This document shows, piece after piece, positions 7,531 to 14,255 of a stretch of 20,401 bases of DNA (its first letter is position 1; the number at the start of each line of letters is the position of its first letter). Made by a program: the position numbers and the translations under genes. Location: contig PXSE01000103.1 of NCBI GenBank assembly GCA_003022905.1, forward strand, positions 1 to 20,401, written 5' to 3'. The notes under the pieces were generated by a model that saw only the letters and a program-made list of their open reading frames with translations, made no database searches and was not told the origin of the DNA. The stretch is from Halobacteriales archaeon QS_9_68_42 (GTDB taxonomy: Archaea; Halobacteriota; Halobacteria; Halobacteriales; Haloarculaceae).

Positions 7531-7543
7531 TCATAAGTTATGA
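7531..7543. promoter_or_regulatory. 13-base palindrome TCATAAGTTATGA
   Basis: This perfect 6-1-6 palindrome is AT-rich in otherwise GC-rich DNA and lies in the 271-base non-coding space between two divergent genes (7351-7621). It could be an operator or a TATA-like element for the DUF555 gene, which would then have a leader of about 60 bases. Nothing else with clear structure is seen in this space. Confidence 0.3.
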
Positions 7544-7621
7544 CGATGATGACGGTGACGTGCGCGGCGTCGAGCGGCCGAAAACAATAGTGCTATCCGT
7601 CCCGCGTCGTTGCACCGAGAC

Positions 7622-7978
7622 ATGAGTAACTACCTCGTCGCGATGGAAGCCGCGTGGCTCGTTCGTGATGTCGAGGAGATAGACGACGCCATCGGCGTCG
7701 CCGTCAGCGAGGCGGGCAAGCGCCTCAACGACGCCGACATGGACTACGTCGAGGTCGAGGTCGGCGCGACGCCCTGCCCGGCCTGCGGCGAAGCCTTCGA
7801 TTCGGCGTTCATCGCCGCCGACACCGCCCTCGTGGGGCTCCTGCTCGAGATGGAGGTGTACAATGCCGATAGCACCCAGCACGCCTCCCGGATTGCAAAA
7901 AGCGAGGTCGGCGGCGCGCTCCGTGACGTTCCGCTGAAGATCATCGAGACGGTCGAGACCGACGAGGACCCGGACTAA
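7622..7978 (+). CDS. DUF555 / UPF0212 family protein
   Basis: This 118-residue protein begins MSNYLVAMEAAWLVRDVEEI and has the conserved zinc-ribbon-like ATPCPACGEAFDSAF and the C-terminal SEVGGALRDVPLKI. These are hallmarks of the archaeal family named UPF0212/DUF555, whose function is unknown to me. The ATG at 7622 was chosen over an in-frame TTG twelve bases earlier because family members start at MSNY. Length is normal. The stop codon overlaps the last bases of the convergent HTH-CBS gene by four bases. Confidence 0.92.
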   Translation: MSNYLVAMEAAWLVRDVEEIDDAIGVAVSEAGKRLNDADMDYVEVEVGATPCPACGEAFDSAFIAADTALVGLLLEMEVYNADSTQHASRIAKSEVGGALRDVPLKIIETVETDEDPD

Positions 7979-8517
7979 GACATGTGGGCGGCGACGTCGG
8001 CTTCGGTGATGATACCCGCCAGCTGACCGTCGTCGACCACCATCACGGCGTCCTGGTGGTTGAGGTGTGCGTTCAGTTCGTCGAGCGTCGCGTCCGGCTC
8101 GACGGTCGTGATAGCCTCTCGCATCGCCTCGGCGACTGGTAGCCCACCCGCATCCTCCGAGTCAAGCTGTCTGATGTCGGAGTTCGAGATGATGCCCTGT
8201 GGCCGTCCGTCCCGGACGACCGGGAGCTGTGAGTAACCCTCCTTGACCATCACGTCGATAGCCTCGCGGACGCTGTCGTCCGGCGCCACTGTGACGACGC
8301 CTTCGTGCATGATGTCCGCGGCGTGCATCACGGCGCTTTCGGCCTCGTCGAGCGCGTTGACGATACGCCGGAGCGTCGACAGCCGCGGGTCGACGTCCCC
8401 GCCCTCGATGCGGGCGATGAGCGGCTGGGAGACATCGGCCCGCTCGGCGAGTTCGCTCTGGGTCAACTCCAGGTCGGTCCGGCGCTCCCGCAGGTCGGCC
8501 GATGTCGGCAGGTCCAT
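7975..8517 (-). CDS. HTH (XRE-type) plus two CBS domains, transcriptional regulator
   Basis: This 180-residue cytoplasmic protein has an N-terminal Cro/C1-type helix-turn-helix (ELTQSELAERADVSQPLIAR, about residues 14-36) and then two CBS domains: ADIMHEGVVTVAPDDSVREA to SNSDIRQ (about residues 60-112) and AEAMREAITTVEPDATLDEL to ITEADVAAHM (about 122-179). CBS pairs usually bind adenosine nucleotides, so the protein probably senses energy state and controls transcription; the target genes are unknown. Start MDLPTSADLRERR was chosen because a TATA box lies 25-31 bases ahead; an in-frame ATG six bases upstream is possible. It lies downstream of purM on the same strand, separated by about 190 bases with its own promoter. 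Confidence 0.93.
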   Translation of the reverse strand: MDLPTSADLRERRTDLELTQSELAERADVSQPLIARIEGGDVDPRLSTLRRIVNALDEAESAVMHAADIMHEGVVTVAPDDSVREAIDVMVKEGYSQLPVVRDGRPQGIISNSDIRQLDSEDAGGLPVAEAMREAITTVEPDATLDELNAHLNHQDAVMVVDDGQLAGIITEADVAAHMS

Positions 8518-8540
8518 GCCCATGCCGACGGATAACCCCG

Positions 8541-8548
8541 AGTTATAC
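8541..8548 (-). promoter_or_regulatory. TATA box of the HTH-CBS gene
   Basis: On the minus strand TGTATAACT, preceded by a TTTTT run, lies about 28 bases ahead of the chosen ATG (8517). The T-run at 8549-8553 may also end transcripts arriving from purM. Confidence 0.6.
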
Positions 8549-8618
8549 AAAAAGCTTCGGCCGGAACAAGGGTTCAAGTACCGGGCCGGGACCAGACGCC
8601 CCATGACCTGACGAGCAT

Positions 8619-8659
8619 CGGTCGGCCCCCGAGGCGGGAGCGGAGGGAGGGGCCGACCG
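8619..8659. terminator. 11-base perfect inverted repeat downstream of purM
   Basis: GGTCGGCCCC (8620-8629) pairs with GGGGCCGACC (8649-8658), plus an outer C-G pair, across a 19-base purine-rich loop. It lies 47-87 bases after the purM stop on the minus strand. It may protect or end the purM transcript; no T-tract follows at once, so an intrinsic archaeal terminator is not proven. Confidence 0.45.
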
Positions 8660-8705
8660 GAGCGGACCCTGCCCGGCCGCCAGCCCCGGCCGCCCTCCCT
8701 GTTCG

Positions 8706-9683
8706 CTACAGTTCCAGTCCACGGACCGCCACGCCGTCTCCCTCTTCGACGTGGCCGATTATCCGGGCGTCCTCAAGCACCTCGGCCACCTCCTCGGCGT
8801 CCGCATCGGGCAGGGCAGCGACGAATCCGGTGCCCATGTTGAACGTCCGGTGCATCTCCTCGTCGCTCACGTTCCCTTCCTCCTGGACGAACTGGAACAT
8901 CGGTTGCGCGTCGAATGGGTCATCAACGACGTACCGGAACTCCCCCATCCGGGAGAGATTTGTCCACCCGCCGCCCGTGATGTGGGCGGCGGCGTGGGTC
9001 TCTGCGGCGTGAAGCGGCCCGAGCGCCTCCCGGTAGATGCGGGTCGGTTCCAGGAGGACCTCCCCGATGGTCCGGTCGTCGTACGGGAACGGGTCCGTGT
9101 ACTTGTGATTCGTGGTCACCGCCTCTCTGGCGAGTGTCAGCCCATTCGAGTGGATGCCGGAAGACGGCAACCCGACCAGGGCGTCGCCCTCGCGGGCGGT
9201 GCCGTCGAACAGTTCCGACTCCGTCGCCAGTCCGGCGCAGGCGCCCGCGAGGTCCAGGCCTCTGATGACGTCCGGCATCACGGCCGTCTCCCCGCCGACG
9301 AGCGCCAGTTCGGCGCGCTCGGCGCCCTCGGCGAGGCCGTCGCCGACCCCCTCGGCGGTGGCGTCGTCGGGTGCCTCGACGGCCAGGTAGTCCACGAACG
9401 CGACCGGCGTCACGCCCGTTGCGATGAGGTCGTTGGCGTTCATCGCGATGCAGTCGATGCCGATGGTCGAGTAGTCCTCGAGCGCCTCCGCGACGAGCAG
9501 TTTCGTCCCTACGCCGTCGGTCGCAAGCGCGAGATACCGGTCGTCGACCTCGACGAGACCGGCATAGTCACCCTCGAACTCGCCGACGGCGCCGACAAGC
9601 GCCGCCGTCGCCGCCTCGCTGGCATCGATGTCGACCCCCGTCTCGGCGTAGGTGAGTCCCTCCTCGTCAGCGTCGTCCGTCAT
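8706..9683 (-). CDS. purM: Phosphoribosylformylglycinamidine cyclo-ligase (AIR synthetase)
   Basis: This cytoplasmic enzyme closes the imidazole ring, turning FGAM plus ATP into aminoimidazole ribonucleotide in purine synthesis. The 325-residue protein has the PurM signatures: LTYAETGVDIDASEAATAAL near the start, LALATDGVGTKLLVAEAL for substrate and ATP binding, GIDCIAMNANDLIATGVTP, LVGGETAVMPDVI, GLPSSGIHSNGLTLAR and HITGGGWTNLSRM. Start MTDDADEEG (ATG at 9681-9683) was preferred to an earlier in-frame codon because family members begin close to here. A T-rich stretch 25-30 bases ahead may be the promoter. It stands alone between the HTH-CBS gene and the protease gene, with no other purine genes in view. 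Confidence 0.96.
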   Translation of the reverse strand: MTDDADEEGLTYAETGVDIDASEAATAALVGAVGEFEGDYAGLVEVDDRYLALATDGVGTKLLVAEALEDYSTIGIDCIAMNANDLIATGVTPVAFVDYLAVEAPDDATAEGVGDGLAEGAERAELALVGGETAVMPDVIRGLDLAGACAGLATESELFDGTAREGDALVGLPSSGIHSNGLTLAREAVTTNHKYTDPFPYDDRTIGEVLLEPTRIYREALGPLHAAETHAAAHITGGGWTNLSRMGEFRYVVDDPFDAQPMFQFVQEEGNVSDEEMHRTFNMGTGFVAALPDADAEEVAEVLEDARIIGHVEEGDGVAVRGLEL

Positions 9684-9761
9684 ACCACAATCGGTGGCCG
9701 ACCGGAGCAAAAACGCGTCGGTTGGTGTTTTCTCGACCGTTCTCGGGACGGGACGCCCGTC

Positions 9762-10403
9762 TCAGACGGACGGGAAACCGATGTTGAGCAGGGCGAGTGC
9801 CGCGAGGCCGACCGTTCCGGCCAGGGTGACGCCGAAAACGGCCAGGTTCCAGTCCTTCACCTTCCGGCCGTCGAGCGGACCGAACGGAATCATGTTGAAC
9901 GCGGCCAGTACCGCGTTGATGAGCACGCCGAACTCGCCGACGCTTCCCAGGAACCCCCCGAGGAAGACGAACGGGAGGAAGACCGCTGTCAGGAGGACGT
10001 TTGTGAGTGGACCGGCAACCGCCACGAGGCCGTTCTGCCGTTCGGTAATCCGGCCCCGGTGGTAGACGGCGCCGGGGGCGGCGAAGAGAAAGTTCGCCAG
10101 CGCCGCCCCGATACAGAGTGCGAGCATGCCGTAGTCGGCCCTGAACGCGGCTATCTGACCGAACCGGACTGCAACCACCTTGTGGGCGAGTTCGTGCAGC
10201 AGGAACCCGACGCCGACGGTCACCATGCTGAGCAGGAAGATGGCCAGGAACTCCGGTGACGATATCGCGTCGAACAACGCCGGCGATATCGGCGGGTTGA
10301 GGATGAAAATCGCAAACGCGACCCCGAGAGCGACCCACGCGACCGCGAGGTCCCGCAGCTCTTCCGGGTAGAATCTGATGCCACCGAACTCCAGTGCGCT
10401 CAC
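9762..10403 (-). CDS. M50 family site-2-type intramembrane metalloprotease
   Basis: This is a 213-residue integral membrane protein with about six hydrophobic segments. The zinc-binding motif is HELAH in GFLLHELAHKVVAVRFG (about residues 66-82), and the second signature is NMIPFGPLDGRKV (about 167-179), with Asp as the third zinc ligand. These define the S2P/M50 family, which cuts proteins within membranes. The gene starts with GTG, whose bases overlap the stop of traB (GTGA), so translation is coupled to traB. The substrate is unknown. The pairing with TraB suggests joint work at the membrane, but that is inference. Confidence 0.92.
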   Translation of the reverse strand: MSALEFGGIRFYPEELRDLAVAWVALGVAFAIFILNPPISPALFDAISSPEFLAIFLLSMVTVGVGFLLHELAHKVVAVRFGQIAAFRADYGMLALCIGAALANFLFAAPGAVYHRGRITERQNGLVAVAGPLTNVLLTAVFLPFVFLGGFLGSVGEFGVLINAVLAAFNMIPFGPLDGRKVKDWNLAVFGVTLAGTVGLAALALLNIGFPSV

Positions 10404-11905
10404 GTCAACGCCTCCACGATGAGGTCGATGCTGTTCTCGGCGCCGGCGAGCATGAGTCGAGCGACGCCCTCCGCGCCCTCGATGCCGGAGCCCGCAAACA
10501 GGTACGGGAGCATGACCGTCGCAAAGAGGACGCTGCCGATGAAACTGCCGATGTTGGTCAGCGCTACTACCATGATGAGCCGGAACAGCGGCACCTCGGT
10601 GAGGTCGCTCCACAGCTCTCGTAGCGGGGCCTCCTCGTCGGAGACGATGTCGTTTAGCTTCGAGATGTCGCCGACGTTGACGTCGAGGTAGCGCAACTCG
10701 ACGTAGCCGGCGAACCACCCGGGCGCGAGAAGCGGGTTCACGCTCGTCAGCCAGGCGACGCCGCCGCCGACGCCGGCCGACTGCCAGTGGGCGCCCGCGA
10801 GCTTCGCGAGCCCGAGGGCGATGATTCCGTTGATGAGAAACCACGCGGCGAACAGCTGGAACAGCAGTTCACTGGAAGTGCCCTCCACGCCCGTGTACGT
10901 CGCGATGGCCAGGAGTGCGAAGAAGACGAGGAAGCCGAGCGTGAAGAGGTAGCCGAACAGCTTGTACAGCGAGAACCGACGGCCGGACGTCCGACCCGTC
11001 AGTTCGGACATCGCCGGCAGTCGCTCGGGCGTCTTCAGGTACCGCTCGATGCCCTCCCGGTGGCCGGCGCCGACCACCGCGACGACGCGGTGGCCCTGCT
11101 CGCGGAGCGCCACCAACTGGTGGGCGATGTAGGCGTCCCGTTCGTCGATGAGCGCCTCGGCGCCGCCGGGCGAGAAGCGGCGGAACTCCTCCATCATCGC
11201 GCCGACGACGTCAGTGTCGGTCATCCGCTCGATGTCGAACTCGTCCATCTCCTCTTCGTCGGGCGCCACGAGCGAGAGCCCCACGACCAGGAGCAATCCG
11301 AAGACGAGTCCGAGGGCAAGCCCGACCAGCAGGGTGTCGAGGACGCCGACCAGGAGGGTCGGCCCGAGGCCGGCCGGGACGACGAGTGGCCCCCCTATCA
11401 CGCTGACGGGAATCGCAATCATGAGCGCGAGACCCAGGCCGGCGCCCATGCCGACCTCGCGCGGGTCGCCGAGTCCGACGGCGAGGCCCCCGACCAGTTT
11501 CAGTTTCTCGAGGAAGGACAGCCGCGCCCAGAACCGCTGCATCGTCACCTGGATGTCGCGGTCGACCAGCGCGACGTCGGTGCCCTGCGTCTCGGCGGCG
11601 TCGATGGCCGCCTTCATGTCCGCACCCGGTTCGATGTCGAACCGGTCGCCGAGTCGCGCCTGGACGTACGACAGCATCCAGTACGCGAGGAACTGAAACA
11701 CCGTGTTCCCCTTCAGCAGGTCGCCCGCGTCGAGGTTCTCCGGGTCCTCCCCTTTCAGCTGTCGGTACCGCCCCTCGTCGAGTTCGACCGCGACGACGTC
11801 GGGGCGCTCGGCGTCGATGACCGCCTCCACCTCCTCGACGCTCGCCTCGGAGACGTGTGCAGTACCGACGACACGAACGGAACCCCCCTCGACGGCTTCG
11901 CTCAT
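10400..11905 (-). CDS. TraB family membrane protein (TraB/PrgY/GumN fold)
   Basis: This 501-residue protein has an N-terminal TraB domain: VRVVGTAHVSEASVEEVE, then VVAVELDEGRYRQLKGE, then TDVALVDRDIQVTMQRFW, and after a hydrophobic pair of helices (GLALMIAIPVSVIGG, about residue 165 onward) VVAVVGAGHREGIERYL. The GTAH and GAGH motifs resemble metal-site motifs of Tiki/TraB-type proteases. The C-terminal third has several membrane helices. In enterococci TraB/PrgY limits mating-pheromone activity; the role of archaeal homologues is unknown to me. ATG at 11903-11905 (MSEAVEGGSVRV) was chosen over a GTG nine bases upstream. It is co-transcribed with the M50 protease gene through a four-base overlap. 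Confidence 0.92.
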   Translation of the reverse strand: MSEAVEGGSVRVVGTAHVSEASVEEVEAVIDAERPDVVAVELDEGRYRQLKGEDPENLDAGDLLKGNTVFQFLAYWMLSYVQARLGDRFDIEPGADMKAAIDAAETQGTDVALVDRDIQVTMQRFWARLSFLEKLKLVGGLAVGLGDPREVGMGAGLGLALMIAIPVSVIGGPLVVPAGLGPTLLVGVLDTLLVGLALGLVFGLLLVVGLSLVAPDEEEMDEFDIERMTDTDVVGAMMEEFRRFSPGGAEALIDERDAYIAHQLVALREQGHRVVAVVGAGHREGIERYLKTPERLPAMSELTGRTSGRRFSLYKLFGYLFTLGFLVFFALLAIATYTGVEGTSSELLFQLFAAWFLINGIIALGLAKLAGAHWQSAGVGGGVAWLTSVNPLLAPGWFAGYVELRYLDVNVGDISKLNDIVSDEEAPLRELWSDLTEVPLFRLIMVVALTNIGSFIGSVLFATVMLPYLFAGSGIEGAEGVARLMLAGAENSIDLIVEALT

Positions 11906-12046
11906 TGTCGGCACCTGTCGGGCGAGGGCTTTACGTGTGTCGGCACGGACTGACGGCCGCCGGCTGTCGGCAGGTCATTGTGCTCGCGCGGGCGAGGGCG
12001 CCGGCGGATCAAAGGGACCTTCCACAGCCGACGAGTCGTGTCGCAC

Positions 12047-12527
12047 ATGGGGAAACGACTGGCCGACTCGAAGGCCGAGATGACCGAGATGGTGCTGCCG
12101 AACGAGACGAACAACCTCGGACGCGCGCTCGGTGGCACGGTCCTCCACTGGATGGACATCTGTGCAGCCATCGCCAGCATGCGCTTTGCCGGGCACCAGT
12201 GTGTGACCGCGTCGATGGACCACGTCGACTTCGTCACCCCCATCGATCTCGGCGAGGTGGCCGTCATCGAGGCGTACGTCTTCTCGACGGGGCGGGACCA
12301 GCCTCGACGTGAAGGTCGATGTCCACACGGAGGACCCCCGGGAGGGCGGACGCAGGCTGTCGGCGTCGTCGTTCTTCACGCTCGTGGCTGTCGGCGAGTC
12401 CGGCAAGCCGACGGAGGTGCCCGACCTCGAGTGTCCGACCGACGCCGAGGCGGCTCTCCGGGAGGCGGCCGTCGAGGAGCGCCGTGAACGGCTACAGCAG
12501 GTCGTCGACCGACTGGAGGACGGCTGA
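12047..12527 (+). pseudogene. Acyl-CoA thioesterase (hotdog fold), interrupted by a one-base frameshift
   Basis: The first part (MGKRLADSKAEMTEMVLPNE, then NNLGRALGGTVLHWMDICAA and VTASMDHVDFVTPIDLGEV) is the N-terminus of a YciA/ACOT-type acyl-CoA thioesterase, which hydrolyses acyl-CoA to free acid and CoA. After VFSTGR (to about 12295) the frame shifts by one base. The true continuation, TSLDVKVDVHTEDPREGGRR through SASSFFTLVAVGESGK to a stop at 12525-12527, lies in the next frame. One extra G in the GGGGCGGG run at 12289-12296 explains it. Restored, the protein would have about 160 residues, normal for the family. Whether this is a sequencing error or real inactivation cannot be decided here. 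It is divergent from traB. Confidence 0.85.
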
Positions 12528-12532
12528 GACCC

Positions 12533-12793
12533 TCACCTGACGACGGTCTCCGTCGCGAACGTCGGGTCGTAGGCGTCCGTGACCTCTTCGAGCATCGTCT
12601 CCGCCGATTCCTCGACTTCCCCGTACCAGTCCGCCTAGTAGCCCGACAGTGCCGCCTCCGGCGGCGCCTCGTAGCCCGCGCACGAGGTCGAACACGTGAA
12701 TCAGGGTGATTTCGGCGCCGTCGTCCCGCCCGTGGGGTGTTCGGCGGCCTTCTCCGACAGTCCCGACCCGTCGTAAGGGACCAGGACCCGCAT
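12533..12793 (-). pseudogene. Degraded universal stress protein gene
   Basis: Read on the minus strand, fragments of a UspA-type protein appear in different frames: MRVLVPYDGSGLSEKAAEH, then AEITLIHVFDLV, then GYEAPPEAALSGY, a TAG stop (complement of 12635-12637) where Trp would be expected, then ADWYGEVEESAETMLEEVTD and FATETVVR before the TGA at 12533-12535. At least two indels and one nonsense change are needed. The usual ATP-binding glycine motif and last strand (about 50-60 residues) are missing, apparently by a deletion joining two similar Val-Val stretches. A TATA-like TTTTGA about 24 bases ahead of the ATG survives. Several independent hits argue for real decay. Confidence 0.8.
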
Positions 12794-12852
12794 GAGCGGG
12801 TCTACTTCCAGGATTCAAAAGCCCGGTGGCGGCCCGCCTGCCGCCGGGAGGT

Positions 12853-12859
12853 GTTTATT
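12853..12859 (+). promoter_or_regulatory. TATA box for the 151-residue acidic protein gene
   Basis: GTTTATT lies 23-29 bases ahead of the ATG at 12882, which fits a leaderless transcript and supports that start over an in-frame ATG 90 bases upstream that lies inside the neighbouring promoter region. Confidence 0.6.
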
Positions 12860-12881
12860 CCCCGCTCCCGTACCGGCGGCC

Positions 12882-13337
12882 ATGAGCCTGGAGGACGTCG
12901 ACCCGCCCGCGCCGCCGGAACTGCCCGAGATGGACGCCGACGCCTACGATGACGTCGAGGTGCAGGGCGAGGACTACCACCGCGAGGACCTGGAGGGGTT
13001 TCTGGCCGAGGGCGCCTGGGCGGAGGCCTTCGGGACGTGGGCCTGCGAGACGGACCTCGAGAAGCACGGCTTCGAGATAGCCCGTGATCTGGGGCTGTTC
13101 GAGGAGTTCGACTTCTTCTGGGACGACTTCGCCGATAGGGTCGGCTACAACGCGCCCGGCATCCCCGAAGACTGGCGCGAGCGAAACCTCCACCCCGACC
13201 TGGAGTCGTGGGACACCGTCTCGGGAATCAACGCCGCGCTGGCGGAACTGGGCGACACGGTCAGCCGGACGCTGAAGGCCGACTACGTCGACTGGGAGGC
13301 CGACTACGAGGCCCCCGACGACCTTCCCGACTTCTAG
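12882..13337 (+). CDS. Acidic hypothetical protein, 151 residues, no family recognised
   Basis: This protein starts MSLEDVDPPAPPELPEMDAD and is very acidic, with many aromatic residues in the middle (LFEEFDFFWDDFADRVGY). Two cysteines are absent from any paired motif: the one visible lies in FGTWACETDLEKHG. There is no signal peptide or membrane helix, so it is probably cytoplasmic. The composition and the leaderless promoter are those of an expressed haloarchaeal gene. I do not recognise a domain and assign no function. Its stop overlaps the end of the convergent PEBP lipoprotein gene by four bases. Confidence 0.8.
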   Translation: MSLEDVDPPAPPELPEMDADAYDDVEVQGEDYHREDLEGFLAEGAWAEAFGTWACETDLEKHGFEIARDLGLFEEFDFFWDDFADRVGYNAPGIPEDWRERNLHPDLESWDTVSGINAALAELGDTVSRTLKADYVDWEADYEAPDDLPDF

Positions 13338-13888
13338 AGGCGGTCGTAGGTCGCCGTAAAGCTCGTGCTCGAAAGCACGAGCGACTCGGCGGCGTCGTCG
13401 AAGGCGTCCCGGGTGGCCCCGGGGTCGATGTCGAGTTCGGCCTCCAGTGCGAACACGCTAAAACGGTACTCGTCGTCGCCCTCCGTTTGATGACACGGCG
13501 AGCGGTAGCCGAGTTCCCCCTCATCGTTGCTTCCCTGTGTCGCGCCCGCCGGGTCCTCGAGGCGCGCTTTGGCCGGCCGGTCGGCCGGAATCTCCAGCGG
13601 GTCCTCCGGCGGGAGGTCCCACAGCAACCAGATGGTCCCCGGGTCGTAGCCGCGGAGCCACTCGCCGACGACGGCCAGCGATTCCGTCCCCTCCGGGACG
13701 CCCCGGACGGTCAGCGGCGGCGACTCGCCGGTCCCGTCGCAGGTGAACCGGACCGGTATCTCCTCGTCGAAGGCCGGCGAAGAGAGCGTCAGGTCGTCCG
13801 GTTCGGGCGGTTCGCCGCCGATGGTGCACCCGGCGCCCCCGGCCAGCAGGGTTGCCGGAACGGCCGTCAGAAGCTCCCGGCGGCGCAT
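13334..13888 (-). CDS. PEBP family (YbhB/YbcL, Raf kinase inhibitor-like) lipoprotein
   Basis: This 184-residue protein belongs to the phosphatidylethanolamine-binding protein fold. The N-terminus MRRRELLTAVPATLLAGGAGC has a twin-arginine region, a hydrophobic stretch and a lipobox-like end with Cys21, so it is probably exported by Tat and lipid-anchored on the outer face of the membrane. Family motifs are CDGTGESPPLTVRGVPEGTE and YDPGTIWLLWDLPPE in the ligand-pocket strand, and GELGYRSPCHQTEGDDEYRF. The usual His in the HWxxW-like strand is replaced by Leu here. The ligand and role are unknown. The gene is convergent with the acidic protein gene (four-base overlap) and has a weak TATA-like TCTTTAG about 25 bases ahead. 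Confidence 0.9.
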   Translation of the reverse strand: MRRRELLTAVPATLLAGGAGCTIGGEPPEPDDLTLSSPAFDEEIPVRFTCDGTGESPPLTVRGVPEGTESLAVVGEWLRGYDPGTIWLLWDLPPEDPLEIPADRPAKARLEDPAGATQGSNDEGELGYRSPCHQTEGDDEYRFSVFALEAELDIDPGATRDAFDDAAESLVLSSTSFTATYDRL

Positions 13889-13973
13889 ACGTATGCTTCG
13901 GGCCGGGCGCTAAAGACGGATGCGGTCGCGGTCCGCCGTGCGGTTGATTACGCTGGCCGCCCTCGAACGGGAC

Positions 13974-14183
13974 ATGGACGGCGAAATCGTTCCCCCCGAG
14001 CGGCGGTCCTGCGAACTCTGCGGCCGGACGGACGTCTGGGACGAGTCGGCCGAGAACTGGGTCATCGCCGTCGAGGACGGCGAGCGACGGGTCGGTAACA
14101 AGCACTGCATCCACGAGTGGGACATCAACGGCCGGTACAACCCCGTCGTGAGCCGGTCGGACGGCGAGGAGTCCGGCGGTTGA
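13974..14183 (+). CDS. HEWD-type zinc mini-protein, 69 residues
   Basis: The sequence MDGEIVPPERRSCELCGRTD is followed by VWDESAENWVIAVEDGERRV and then NKHCIHEWDINGRYNP. One CxxC pair (CELC) together with Cys and His of the HCIHEWD segment can bind one zinc ion. The HEWDI(N/T)G stretch matches the short haloarchaeal proteins annotated as HEWD family, whose function is unknown to me. ATG at 13974 was chosen, not the upstream in-frame ATG, because the family starts close to the PPxRR segment and a TATA-like TTGATTA lies about 26-30 bases ahead. It is divergent from the PEBP gene. Confidence 0.8.
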   Translation: MDGEIVPPERRSCELCGRTDVWDESAENWVIAVEDGERRVGNKHCIHEWDINGRYNPVVSRSDGEESGG

Positions 14184-14255
14184 CCGTAGCTACCGTGACC
14201 GCCTATCGGTTCGGCCGCACGGGAGCGAGGTCAGTACGGGTACGGCGGGCAGGAG

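Noticed and set aside
10787..11953. Long plus-strand frame opposite traB
   Set aside because: Low-complexity antisense reading; TraB motifs lie on the minus strand.
12285..12300. Programmed frameshift in the thioesterase gene
   Set aside because: No slippery heptamer, downstream structure or known precedent in this family; a simple extra G is the plainer reading.
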